Shown here: positions 12,522 through 25,016 of the stretch, piece after piece | How positions within the stretch are numbered: the first letter of the stretch is position 1 | Layout: each line of letters begins with the position of its first letter | Source: Amoebidium appalachense | Taxonomy: Eukaryota; Ichthyosporea | Assembly (NCBI GenBank): GCA_963693365.1 | Contig: CAVNZM010000001.1 | Span: 6,696,001 to 6,760,000 of the forward strand | Reading direction: 5' to 3' | Length of the DNA: 64,000 nucleotides | Program-made: the position numbers and the translations under genes | Notes under the pieces: generated by a model | What the model was told of the DNA's origin: nothing | Database searches by the model: none | Seen by the model: the letters and a program-made list of their open reading frames with translations, nothing else

Positions 12522-13298
12522 TTTATATACACATACAATCAATATCATTCCATGCACTGCACGTTACCTCTATGACCTGCTTCACAATGTCAGAAAATAG
12601 TCATAAAGACACGTGTGAGTGCATGTGCAAGGGCAGACACGCCCGCCAAAAAGGGGGGGGGGGGGGTGACTGATGGGTGAAAAAGAGCATAGGAGAAAGA
12701 AGGGCGGCAAGCCAGAGGGGGAAAGGGCCCCCCCCCTGTGGGGAAGGGAGCGGGGGGGGGGGGAGGGGGGGGAGGAAGGTGAGGGGGGGGGGGGGGGGGG
12801 GGGGGGGGGGAGGGGCACCTGACAGGCGGCGCAGGGGATTAACGTCATCGTTTTCGGGCCGAGTTTTGAAGTTGAATGTTTGGCTGCCCAGTTTGGGGCT
12901 GGTCAGTAGCTTGGGGCTGCTCGGTCCTGAAGGATAGCGGAACGTAGGCGCAGGCGCGGGTGCTGTTTTTTTATGTTTTTTATTTTATAATATATTTTAT
13001 TTTATTTTGTTGTTTTTTGAGGGGGGGAAGGGGGGGAAGGGGGAGGGGGGGGGGGGGGATTAGTGGGCGTGCTTGTGTTTGTGTGTGTCCGTGCTAATGG
13101 GTGGGTAAATGCATGTGTGGTGTTTACATTTCTCGTGTGTAGATGTACTGTGTTTGAACGTACCTGTATGTGTGCATATGCGTTGGTGTCTATGTGTGCG
13201 TCTGTACACAAACCCACATAGGCATGTGCATGTACAGGGCTTCCCGTGTTGTGGTGGACATAGGATTGGGAGATTGAATGTGTGTGTGTGTGTGTGTC

Positions 13299-13329
<31 letters not shown>

Positions 13330-13728
13330 TTAACCTATGCACGTGCATGCCTGTGTTGGGGTTTGTGGGGAGGTAGGTGAGCACGGTGTATTGTGGGGGG
13401 GAGGGGGAGGGGGGGAGGGGGGGCGGGTTGTGAGAGTGTAGAAAGTAAAAGAGGCATAGCAGGGCAGTGTAAGAGCTGATCCGGGGGGGGGGGAAGAGGG
13501 TGGGTGGTTGGGGGGTGGTTGGAAGGGGGGGGGGGGGGGCAGTTTACGAGTCAGGGTCATTGAGAGGACGGCAATGAGACGGAAGTCCTTGCGGCAGAGG
13601 GTGGGGTCTGCTGCAAGGGCATTGCCTATGGCATTGCGTTCGGAACACAATGTTCCAGTCGGCATGGACACCTCGATGTTCATGCCTGGGTGGGTGGGTG
13701 AGTGGGTGGGATGGGATCTCTCTCTCTC

Positions 13729-13766
<38 letters not shown>

Positions 13767-14653
13767 TCTCTTTCTCTCTCACTTTTTTTTTGGGGGGGGG
13801 GGGGCAGGGGAGGCGGTGGAAAAGGAGGATATTACCTTTGATGAACACAGGGGGCGAGTCTGGTTTCTGGATCATCAACACACAGAGAACTGGCTTTTTG
13901 GTTTTGCGCAACCAGAAGACCTCAAGCTCGGCACCAGACACACGGCCATCCCGCACCATCTCAAAGTGTTTCTGTGCGTGTGTGGGTGTGGATGTTTGCA
14001 TGTTCGCGTGCGGATGGGTGTGTGTGTGTTGGGGGGAGGGGGGAAGGGGACGACGGTGGGGGGGGGAGGGGGGGGGGGGGAGGGGTAGAGAGAGAGGGGG
14101 GGGGGGGGGGGGGGGGAGGGAGTGTTACAAGGGTGTGTCACCACTCTCTATGTTCAAATAAAATACCCTTCCACACCACCCCTTCATGCTGCCTCAACCC
14201 TCACTGACTCATTTCCTCCTCGCTCACTCCTTCCTCCTCTCCCTCCCCCCCTTGGAAACACGCACACACACACACACACACACCCACCCACCCACCCACA
14301 CACCATCCCCTCCTCCCCCCCCTCCCCCCTCCCCCTCCCTCCCCCCACACACACCTCTCGCCCTCCCGTTCAACCCCACAAACACACTACCAACCCCCCC
14401 CCCCCCCCCCACCACACACACCATCCTACCCCCCTCCCCCCCCCACCCCCTCCCCCGAACACATACACACCCACACCCACCCCACACCCACCCACCCATT
14501 CCCCTCCCCCCCCCCCCCCCCCCCCCTCTCTCCCCTCCCTCCCTCCCCTCCGCCCCCACCCAACAACACCACACACACACACACCCCAACGTTGTGAGCC
14601 ATCGTCTCCTTCACCACCGTCCTAAAGTCATCATCCAACACAGGGGAGTCCAG

Positions 14654-14689
<36 letters not shown>

Positions 14690-15125
14690 ACCCACCCACC
14701 CACTCACACACACACACCGACCCCACCTACCCATTCAATCCCTTCCCCCCCCCCCCCCCCTCCCCCAGCACACACACACATACCCACACCCACACCCACA
14801 CCTTGTGAGCCATCATCTCCTTCACCACTGTCTTCACGTCATCATCCAACTCAGGGGAGTCCAGGGGCAGTGCTGGTTGGGCCCCAACCATTTCAAACGA
14901 ATGGTGCTCTACGTCCTCGTGTGAAAGGGTGCCAAAGTGGAAGAACGACTTGGGCTGTAGGAGTGGTGTGTACGTGTGTGTGTGTAAGTGCATGGGGTTG
15001 GGTGGGGAAGTGTGTGAGGACGTGGTGTGTATGTGTGTCTAAAGTGGGGGAAGGAGGGGAGGGGAAAACGGGGGGGAGGAGAGAGAGACAAATCAGAATG
15101 TATTACAATGTACGCAGTACCCCCA

Positions 15126-15165
<40 letters not shown>

Positions 15166-15696
15166 CATGTATACATGATCGAGGGGATTGGTGTAGGCTG
15201 TAAGTGTGCTTGTATGAGGAGTGGCAGTTGTGTGCAAGTCGTATCTACAAGACAACAAGGGCAGTGAGTAAAAGGGGGAGGGGGTAGAGGGGGGGGGGGA
15301 GGAATAGAAGGAGGGTAGGCTACAACGTAACGACTAAAAAAACATCAAGAACTTCAATGTTACCAATGAAAATCACAGTAAAGCCGAGAATCTGGGGGGA
15401 AGGGGGGTGGAAGAGAACAGGGGTTGGAGGGGAGGAGGAGGAGGGGGAGGGGAGGGGGGAGGGGGGGGGATAGGGCGAATGGGTCGGTAGTGATGGTGGT
15501 GTGTGTGTGTGGGGGGGGGGGGGGGGGGGGGGGAGGGGGGGGGGGGGGGGGAGAAGGGGGGGGGGGGGGGGGGGGGGGGGGGTGATGCGGACCTGCCAGA
15601 GATGGAGATAGTCGGCATGGAATTGGGCCATAGAGTTCATGACTGCAGACAGACGGGCAGGCGCACCATCACTCAGAGACACGGTAACGTGGAACC

Positions 15697-15783
<87 letters not shown>

Positions 15784-16391
15784 ATTTTTCTTTTCCCCCT
15801 TTTGTAAGAAAGGGCGGGGGAGGGGGGGGGGGGGTGATGTATGCGTTGGGGGGGGGGGGGGGGGGGGGGGGGGGAGGGAGGTTGACAGGTGGGCGGTTCG
15901 ATGCATATTTGTGCCGTTCGAAGTAGGTTGGACGCGGGTTGGGCAATAGGGACATGCAGCGGGTAGGAGGAGAAGAGGGGGAAGGTTAATTGGGGGTTGG
16001 GGGGGGGGGGGAGGGGGGGGGGGGGGGGGGGGGGGGTGAGGGATGGGTTTATACAGTGCAAAGCACAAGAATCAGGTTGATGAAGCAAAGCCACCATGCA
16101 GGTAAATGAACGACACGTACATGCTGAATATGCAGGGCCTGCAGTGGATGCATGCTGCATACTCAAGTCATTGGTGTATTCGGCCGTGTAAGTGTGTACG
16201 TGTGTGTTTGTGTGCTTGTGTGGGGAGAGGGACAGAGTGGGGGGAGGGGGAGAGGGGGGGGGGGGGGGGGGGGGGGAGGGGGGGGGGGGGGATGGATCAA
16301 GGGATCTTAGCAAGGAGTGGGTCACATAATGAGGGAAAAAAGAGGAGAGGAGAAAGAAGGAATTGGAATAACAATTTGCGAAGGAGAAGGT

Positions 16392-16467
<76 letters not shown>

Positions 16468-16792
16468 CGCGCGTGCGTGTGTGTATGAATGCACACGCGC
16501 ACGTGTACTTGCCCGTGCACGTGAGCACACATATAAATGTGTGTATATGTGTGTGTGTGTATGCGTGTGCGTGTGTGTATGAATGCATGTGCGTGTGCGT
16601 GGGCGCGTGTCCGGGTTTTAGTGTTTATGAATGTAAACACACGTGCATATGGGCATATATACCTGTTCCAATCGTCTGGGTTTGCCTGCACCAGCAGCCG
16701 TCTATGCTCCATGATGCATGGGGTGAGATAGTTGTTGACAAAATGGACGTTGTCTCGGTAGCGGAAGATACCCTCGGTACTGTGGATCACGG

Positions 16793-16869
<77 letters not shown>

Positions 16870-17053
16870 ACACGTGTGTGCACACATGCACAAGTGCGTG
16901 TTTACGGGCTTGTATGTTTGTGTTTGGTGTGCGCGTGTCGGTGCATCCACAGGAGTGTTTGGTTGATTGTTCAGGTGTTAGCAAATATGCAACTTCAGTA
17001 AGCATGTATCGGCAATTGTTGAATGCAGCCGGGAACTTTTTTTTTTTTTTTTT

Positions 17054-17108
<55 letters not shown>

Positions 17109-17914
17109 AGAAGACAAAAAAGAGAGACAGAGATACACAATCCATCTCATAGACCGATCACAGGTACAAAAGCCTCTTATCATTGAGCATGAATTAAAGC
17201 CAAAACCTAGATGGGTATGAATTTAAATTAATTAGGGCTCAGCCTAAATGGGCATGCATTTTGAACTAAACTTTAATGTCCATAAAAAACAAGAATTAAC
17301 ACTCACCACCTCAACGTCAGGATAGAGCTTCAGCACAAATGCCTGTATGAGCTCTGCCGTGCCCTGAGTCGAGTTGTCGTATGTGCCGTGGGCTGGGTTG
17401 CGTGAGTTGCCTTCTCCACTGAGTAGATACAGCACCTGTTTTTCAACCGGGGGGAGAGGGGGAGGGGAGGGAGGAAGGGGGGGTGGGGTGGGGTGGGGGG
17501 GTTAAATTGTGTTGCAGTTTATGCGTTAACGCCAGACAACACAATACAAAATTATGTAAAAACACACACACATAGAATATGCATCATAAGAAGGGCCCCG
17601 CCGGAGGAAGAAGATTAGAACGAGGAGGAAGGGGATGGGGTGGGGTGGGTGGGTGGGTGGGTGGGTGGGGGGGGGGGGGGGGGGGGGGGGGGGGTAGGGA
17701 AATCATCTGCAGTACCCCAGTTTCGGCCTGTTGATTTAACAGACGAAACCCAACTCAGATACTACTCATCTCGAGATTGGATGGGTCAACCGTCAAAGAG
17801 GAGAGTGGGGGAAGGGGAGGAGGGGTGATGGTGGTGGTGGTGGGTGGGTGGGTTGGGGACGGCGGTGGGGAAGGGGGGGGGGGGGGGGTATGGTGTTTGT
17901 GTCAGTGAGTCGGT

Positions 17915-17945
<31 letters not shown>

Positions 17946-18368
17946 GGGGGGGGGGGGGGGGGGGTCTAGGCTTCAGCACTAGGCAATCAACATAAGAATT
18001 GCACATCAGTGGGTGTGTCTGTGTTTATGTGGAGTCTGTGTGTCTCTGTGCAGCGGAGAGGAGTGTGCTTGTGGTGGTGTGTGGTGTGAGTGTGTGTGTG
18101 TGTGGGGGGGGGGTGGGGGGGGGGGGGGAGGGGGAGGGGGGTTGTTTGTGTGTGTTTGTGTGCGTGTGTGGGTGATGGGTGAATGAGTGTGCATGTGAGC
18201 CATATCCCTTGGCCTCGTTTCTTGCCATGTGTGATGCGTTGGATGTTTCTGTGTCGTGGTGGTGGTGGTGGTCGTGGTGGTGGTGGAGGTGTTACAATAT
18301 TGGTGGTACATGACACTTTAAGTGCGAGTGTGAGATTGACCCACACACAGGAATCCGTGTCGGGGTGT

Positions 18369-18423
<55 letters not shown>

Positions 18424-18436
18424 CAGCACACACAAA

Positions 18437-18476
<40 letters not shown>

Positions 18477-18512
18477 TCCCCCCCACAAACACACACAAAG
18501 AGAGAGAGAGAA

Positions 18513-18559
<47 letters not shown>

Positions 18560-19047
18560 GGGGGGGAGGGGGGGGGGAGGGGGGGGGGAAGGGGGGGAGA
18601 AGGGAGGAGGGAGAGAGAGGGAAGGGGGATGCTGCACCTTCTTTGCACCGTGTGAGCGCCTGAGCCAGTGTGGCAGCAGCACGGCCATCATGGGAAAGTA
18701 CACACACTTCAGCTGAACCCTGATTGGATACTTATCAGACGCAGCTTCATCTAGCATCACCCATCCAGTAGAAAACTCTAATTAAAATATAAAATGCATA
18801 TAAGTCGATTTTTATATTGGGCCTGAGCCCAAAAACGTGAACGGAGGACCCTAGTAGTGATGTAGTGAGTATGATCTGATGGGTTATGTGGCAGTGTTCT
18901 GTACTATCTTCTGGCAGTAAGAGGGAGTGCAAGAGATTCAAAACAGAAGGCTGCGTGCTCTTTGAGGTCAACCACTCACCTGCTCCCTCCCACACCACGC
19001 CTGACATTGTGCAGACTTGAGCACATCATGTCCCCTTCTCACCACCG

Positions 19048-19089
<42 letters not shown>

Positions 19090-19422
19090 TTTTCCCCCAG
19101 ACCGAGCAGAGCACACAAACAGATGCACTAAAGCACAGACAGATCTATACACACATTGAGCATTAGCACACACATGTCTACGGCCCTTCCCCCTCCCCGC
19201 CCTCCCCCCCCCCCCCCCCCCCCCCCACCCACACACCCACACCCACCCACATACCCACATACACCCATACACTCACGCACACCCACACCCACACACACAC
19301 ACCTACACACACCCACACCCACACTCACATCCACCCACCCATCCATCCATCCACACACACCCAGACCCTCACCCACACACTCATCTCCCCACACCCACAC
19401 ACACCCACACACACACACCCAT

Positions 19423-19490
<68 letters not shown>

Positions 19491-19598
19491 ACACCCACAC
19501 CCACACTCACCTCCCCCCCCCCCCCCCCAAAAAAAAAAAAAAAAAAAAAAAACACCCACCCAATCACCCACCCAACCCCACACTCATCCTCCCCCCCC

Positions 19599-19636
<38 letters not shown>

Positions 19637-20077
19637 ACTCCCCCTCCCCCCCCACCCACCCACCCACCCACACCCCACCCACACACCTTGGGTCCTGGTC
19701 CAGCACCCTCTTGTTCACTGACGGTCTCAAATGATAGTCTGCCCAGCGTTGCCCCTCAACAGGGTGATCACCCATGCTAAACCCAATAGGCACCTGCACA
19801 AAAAAAAAAAAAAGAAGAAGGATTGAGAACACCTTCCCTTCCGCACACGCCTGTGTCCGGAGAGGGAGAGCAAAGAGGGGTTGAGGGGAGAGGGGGGGGG
19901 AGGGGGGGAGGAAGAGAGGTAAAGGTGTGTGGGGGGGGAAGGGGAGGGAGAAGGGGGGGGGGGGGGGGGGGAGAAAGAACCTGAGCTGTGCCTTTAGTGG
20001 TGGCCATGCTGTGGTACACAACCTCAACAGGCTCGTTGGCTTCAGTCAGCACCTGCATCTGCTTGAGTAGCATCTCA
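12157..20077 (-). CDS. Uncharacterised eukaryotic protein with C-terminal cytidine deaminase-like zinc domain (10 exons resolved)
   Basis: Ten exons join in consistent phase: 20077-19981, 19793-19687, 18719-18638, 17435-17307, 16793-16663, 15698-15593, 14954-14802, 13971-13836, 13685-13548 and 12329-12157 (stop TGA). They encode about 416 residues. The C-terminal third carries a cytidine-deaminase zinc site: [19 protein letters not shown] (Cys ligand and proton-shuttle Glu) in the ninth exon and [20 protein letters not shown] (paired Cys ligands) in the tenth, so the site looks intact. The larger N-terminal part, with [61 protein letters not shown] and [14 protein letters not shown], matches what I recall of a conserved unnamed protist family; substrate unknown. 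The first coding exon is unresolved. A 20-nt exon at 20862-20843 (ATGGGGTCGCAC...) would fit the phase but has a weak donor. Several introns end in long CA repeats abutting the AG. Confidence 0.85.
14267..14800. repeat. C-rich / CCA / AC low-complexity intron block
   Basis: C-runs, CCA and AC repeats within the seventh intron surround the duplicated exon fragment. Open frames here are proline/histidine artefacts. Confidence 0.85.
14591..14653 (-). pseudogene. Duplicated exon fragment inside an intron of the deaminase-like gene
   Basis: These 63 bp are nearly 90% identical to 14802-14863, the 3' part of the seventh resolved exon, 211 bp away. They would encode [20 protein letters not shown] against [20 protein letters not shown]. 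The donor has decayed from AAG|GTGTGG to AAC|GTTGGG, and the upstream side runs straight into a poly(C) tract (sense strand) instead of an acceptor. It is probably a dead partial exon copy rather than an alternative exon. Confidence 0.8.
15701..15780. repeat. GT40 microsatellite abutting a 3' splice site
   Basis: Eighty bases of pure GT on the plus strand. In the sense (minus) direction this is a CA repeat that ends directly at the acceptor CAG of the sixth resolved exon. Confidence 0.95.
16394..16466. repeat. GT microsatellite
   Basis: Pure GT repeat within an intron of the deaminase-like gene, followed by GC/GT alternation. Confidence 0.95.
16796..16868. repeat. GT microsatellite abutting a 3' splice site
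   Basis: On the sense (minus) strand this CA repeat leads straight into the CAG acceptor of the exon starting at 16793. Confidence 0.95.
17037..17107. repeat. T27-G44 compound homopolymer
   Basis: Twenty-seven T are joined directly to 44 G, equivalent to C44-A27 on the sense strand of the surrounding intron. Confidence 0.9.
18371..18620. repeat. CA repeats followed by G-rich tract
   Basis: Two CA blocks (about 18371-18421 and 18436-18474) then GA and long G-runs to 18620. All lie within an intron of the deaminase-like gene. Confidence 0.9.
19199..19680. repeat. C / CCA / AC / C16-A24 low-complexity block
   Basis: Nearly 500 bp of C-runs, ACCC and AC repeats (pure near 19429-19488), with C16 (19513-19528) joined to A24 (19529-19552). 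Intronic. Confidence 0.9.
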
Positions 20078-20466
20078 CTGCGTGGGGAGAGAAAGAAGGT
20101 AGTGTAAGTGTGTTGCATATGAAAATTATGGTTTGTCTCTGTTCTTTTTTTCTTCTTCTTTTTTTCTTTCCGTCCCAGCCCCCTCCCCCCACCTCCCCCC
20201 CCCCCCCCCCCCCCCCCCCCCACCGCCTCCGCCGCCTGCCCTCCTACCTTTTTTGCCCCCGTATTCACTTTGTTTTTTTTATCTCATTCGCTCCTTTTCT
20301 TGCTTTTCATTTGTTTCTTTTCCTTTAGTGCTTTTCTTTTCCTTTCTTTATCCTGTTTTTTCCTTTTTTCCCCTTTCTTTTATTTTTCTTCTTTTCTTTC
20401 TTTCTTCCTTTTTCTTTTTTCCACGTTTTGCTTTTTATGGGGGAAGGAGGAGGAGAGGGGGAGGGG

Positions 20467-20498
<32 letters not shown>

Positions 20499-23155
20499 GG
20501 GGGGGGGGGAGCGGGTAGGCTTTGCTGCAAGCATTAGAGTGTATGGGTTTGGCCAGAAGGTTAAACGGGAAGTACTTCTTAGTGGAGCAGCTTATGGGGG
20601 ATGTGTGTTTCTTGACTTAACCAAGATGAATAATGCAAACGGTTTTGTGTGAGCTTTGGAGGTGGGTGGGTGGGTAGGTGTGTGTGGTGGTGGTGATGAT
20701 GGGAGGAGAGGGGGGAGGGGGGGAGGGGGGGGGGGGGGGGGGGGCTGAGCACCGCACGAGCTCTTGGTGCACAATAACGTACCCACACCTAACACGTTTT
20801 TATTGTGTGTACAAACGACGTTTGGATGCGGTGTGTGTTGACCTAAGCCTGTGCGACCCCATTGTCTCTCTATCCACCCCCCCACCCCCCTCCGTGTGGG
20901 TTTCTGCACCAAAAATGTAGTACTTTTGCGTGGATCTTTGTTGGAAACCAGGGGCCATAACTAGAGATTAATTGATTTGGTGTTGGGGGGGTGGGTGGGG
21001 GGGGGGGAGGGGGGGGGGGGGGGGGGGGGGGAGGCAGGTTAGTGAGTGAGTGAGCAATTCCGGGGGAAGGGGGGAGGGAAGGAGGGAGGATAAAGCATTG
21101 AACTGCAGGAGGATGGGCAGAGAGAGATCTAGCTGGGAAGGGAGGCAGAAACTGAGCGGGTGTGGGGGAGTCCATGGTCTTGCCTGCAGGGCTGAAAGCG
21201 TGCGTATTGAGGGCGCGCTATTAGAGCTCGTTCCGCACCAGGGGGAGGTTTCTCGTTTGAATTTGCTTGCCATTCTCTCTCGGTGCATTGTAGAGACACA
21301 AGAAGGTCGGAGTGGGATACATTGTGAACGAGAATGCGTAGTTTTTGCCTCGTAGAGGGAGGGGATCCGTTTGGTGCTTGGAACATCGTGGGTTAAGTTT
21401 AGAGTAAAGTTACGTTAAGCTATACGTGTAGCTGATGTGTGTGTTGATAGCTTTCGCAACTTACTTCTTATGCGACCCTAATCATCCTGTTTTTTTTTTT
21501 CTTTTCTAGAGCTTGTTTTCGGAATTTCGTAGGACCTACAACCTTAGGTGCTACGTGGCTCTACACTTGGTGTCTAACACAAGCTGTCGTGAGCTACTTC
21601 TAGGGTTAAAAAGATTTTCAAACACTAGAGATTTGAAGTGGGAATGTGTAAAAAAAACTCAGTTGAGCTCAGTTTGGGTCGCTTGCAAACTCTTCTATCC
21701 GTAGTATGGACGTAGCTGCAGAGCTCTGACGACACTTCAACATGCACAGCCACAAGTTTCAAGTTTTGGAACAACGAAACACCTTCCAATAATTGTTCCG
21801 TAACAGCAATCTATTGGCTACAAACTAGCCAAATAAAGCTATTTTGCTTTTGGCGCGAAGCTTTCGATGCAGGTTCAGCGGGCCGTGATTTTAGCCTCAT
21901 CGGAAAGTGTCTCAGTACTAGGAACGTCAAATACCTCACATTCCGCCGTTTAGTTTCAGCTTAGAGGAGGTGCAATCGCAGTTGGTTACAGGGGTTTACA
22001 CACTATTTATTGCCGTGGACCCTGTCTGGGCCTCTGGGGCCCAGCCTCACTCGACAACCTACTGCGTTTTCCAGCGCAGCCAATCAAATGCAGCTGGTGG
22101 CACATGTGTCAGGCTGTCAGGGAGGTCAGGGCCGTGCACATGTACATGCTAAGCAACATCTAGCGTAGTCGTAGCATACGTACGACCGGTCGGACAACCC
22201 TAATACATACTATGGATAAGCAGAGGCTAGCATTGGTAGCTCCGAAAGAAAGTTAAGAAACCGTATCACAATATCATACGTATACTGTGCAGCATTAATA
22301 AGGTGATCTATCTATAATAGTCATTTTAAAACGAATATATTGAGGAAGGGAGGCGGCAAAGAGAATAAAACCGCCCATAACCTCCGGTTCTATTACGTTA
22401 GCTAACAATTGATAGAATTGCATCCGCGAGCACGGCCATCTAGAGATTCTATGTAGATGACCGTGATCCGCGAGTAAACCGCCCCCCACACACATTACAC
22501 ATACGAGCAGGAGACACCAGATTCAGAAACCGATTACACGACCAAGACATGATCATCTTTGCGTTTTTACGCCTATACCACATCACGAATAAACGAATCT
22601 TGGTTACAGCGTAGCGATTGGCTCAATCGTTAGCTTTTCGACCAATCACGGATGCGAGTTGATCGATTTCGTTTTTTTGTTTGTAGGAGGCCTTGTTCGG
22701 AACTCGCCCGGCTTTTTGGCCCCGGCTTTTTTTTCTGTGCCCGGGCCCGTTTTTCACTGCCGGGCTGTGCCTATGTATACTGCTGTGCCTGCTTGCTTGC
22801 TGGCCGGTACAGCACATAAGCTGCCGCATGCAGTACAGTGCAACCTGGCCAGCGCCTCACACGCGCACTGCGGCCTTCTCTGCGGCCTCGGGGTAGGGGG
22901 ATGCGCCGATGAGAAAGTCTCAGTTTTGTGCGATTACCGTGCATGGGCACAACCATATCCACTCACTCACATGGAAAGATTGCGTATGATCTTAAAGCAC
23001 GTCCTTCTTGGACTTGAAATTGTGGGGGGAAGATGGGGGAGCGTGGGGGGGAGAGAGAAACATAAAATACCGGAGTCCCTTTTAAATTTGGTGTGACCCC
23101 AGGGCGGGGGGGGGGGGGGGGGGGGGGGGAGGGGGGGGGGTGTGTGTGTGTATGT

Positions 23156-23190
<35 letters not shown>

Positions 23191-23221
23191 GACCAAGCAT
23201 AGACTGGGTCGAGCCCCGGTT

Positions 23222-23252
<31 letters not shown>

Positions 23253-23821
23253 CCCCAAGCCTTTAGCCGGCGCGGCAGGGGGTGGGTGGGTTCTAGTATC
23301 CCCACCTTGCCCCCCCTCTCCCCTTCCCCTCGATCCCCCTAGGCCTCCCTCCCCTCCTTTTCAGGGGGGATCGGAGGCGAATCCATATATAGCCACCTGG
23401 GTTAGTAGGGTGGTGGGCCCACCCCCCCCACCCCCCCACCACCACCACCCTGAACACCCACACGCACACTCTAATATCTGCGTGGGTGTGCATGCGCACG
23501 TGATTGCTTAACTGTAAACATCTTTTTTCTACCCACGTCATAGGCTGTCAGAATGGCGGGGTAGGACAGGGCCGGGGCAGCACGCTGTGATCGATCAGCC
23601 GCCTCTAATCATAATCATTGCAAAGTGGCTATCGGCTAGGTTCCTCATGATCTTTGGAGAAAATTTAAGTGCTACCCCCTCCTCCTCCCCCCTCCCCCCC
23701 CCCCTTCCCCCCCCTCCCCCCCCAGAGGTTTGGGCCCTACCCTTCTCAACCCTCCCCCCCCTCCCCCCCCCCCCCCCCCCCCCCCCGGCCCCTTCAGGCC
23801 CTCGGTACCGGTCCCCCGGCC

Positions 23822-23860
<39 letters not shown>

Positions 23861-25016
23861 ACAACACCCGGGAGATCCCCCGGTCTCGCCCCGCCTTACC
23901 CGCACCTCCGACCATTACAACTCCTCTATTAAGTGTTCACATTTCTATCATGAAAAGCGGTAGGGATATCATGTTCAACACATGCACACCCACTTGCACG
24001 CACACGCAATACCCACACACGCGTACGGGGAACTCGGGAGGGACACGTGCACGGGCAGCACCGTACGGCAGAACGGCATGGCCTCAGGCTGCGTATGCAA
24101 ATGTAGAAAAGACTGAAAGAGTAGGAATAAAAAAAAGTTTTTATATAACGATAGAAAAAGTGGGATATCGCAACCTCAAAAAATGCATTAAGGTGTAACC
24201 AATACCTTAGTACGCGTACGAAATCGCGCACGATCCGACTGCCAGCCATATATAAAATTTTGTGCGGGAAAGTTAGGCACGCGGAGAAAAAACTTTTATA
24301 GAAACGACCAAAAAAGTTGGTATATCCACAAATGTTTCATCGCCGATGAGCTTGAGGGCCCCAGTCCGATTTAGTGTTTGGCCTTCACGAAACACACACT
24401 TTTCAAGTTTTTATCTCCATGCTGGCCAGCAACATGTCATATTTTCCACTTGATGCAACAAGCACCCATTTCCAGGCCCCTGCTCGCCACTTTCGCACAC
24501 ACGCATAGTACACTAGTAGTACACTTTCAATTAGGTAGAACCAATCATGAATCTGCTTTAGTAAACGCAACAAACCACATGGATTTTTACCTTTTCCCTC
24601 CTTGAGACTCGGTCAATGCCACGTACATAGCTGCCTGCATACATACCGTCGAACACAATTCCCACGCAGAAACAATAAGCTTCCCCCCCCCCCCCCCCCC
24701 CCCTCCCCAAAGGGTTATCGTAAAGGGTTTAACTTGCACCCATCAATTACTCTCAAATGCTTTAAAACTTTAAACTATCTGCCGGTTTAATCCACCATCG
24801 TTTTAACAGGTGTGGGCTAAAGGTCGTTCTAATTTTCGTTCTGCAGTTTGTCCAACAGTGCTTATTTCCATCCTATGCCATGATAAAAAACATATCGTGA
24901 TTAGGCTTGCTCACTGACGTTAGTCGCGATTAGATTAGACATAAATATATTTGAGCTTTAACAAAACTCAGCTGCAAAGTTCACTTGGACTTGGAGAGTA
25001 GAGACGGCTGATCACA
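20078..25016. other. Spacer between the deaminase-like and Cys-rich genes
   Basis: The left part (20078-21300) probably contains the unresolved first exon of the deaminase-like gene among T/C-rich and G-rich tracts. From 21300 to 23020 the sequence is ordinary and holds one long hairpin. From 23020 to 23870 it is dominated by G- and C-runs; 23870-25016 is ordinary again. I found no exon I could defend. Confidence 0.65.
22425..22472. repeat. Long hairpin (about 18-bp arms)
   Basis: The left arm CGCGAGCACGGCCATCTA and right arm TAGATGACCGTGATCCGCG pair with one bulge and few mismatches. The core CACGGCCATCTAGA recurs in the hairpin at 63291-63318, suggesting a small repeat family. Confidence 0.7.

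Noticed and set aside
14186-15178. 330-codon plus-strand open frame rich in proline and threonine
   Set aside because: It is antisense to the deaminase-like gene and produced by C/CCA/AC low-complexity DNA.
15669-16883. 404-codon minus-strand open frame
   Set aside because: Most of it is His-Thr and proline translation of CA and C tracts. Only the segment 16793-16663 is a real exon of the deaminase-like gene.
21176-21288. Candidate first exon of the deaminase-like gene (MASKFKRETSP frame)
   Set aside because: A GC-type donor CAG|GCAAGA exists, but the phase would put an immediate stop at the next exon. Only a weaker internal donor fits, so it is not annotated.
22659-23096. 145-codon plus-strand open frame
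   Set aside because: No recognisable domain, codon pattern or splice context. It is adjacent to G-rich tracts and looks like a random frame.
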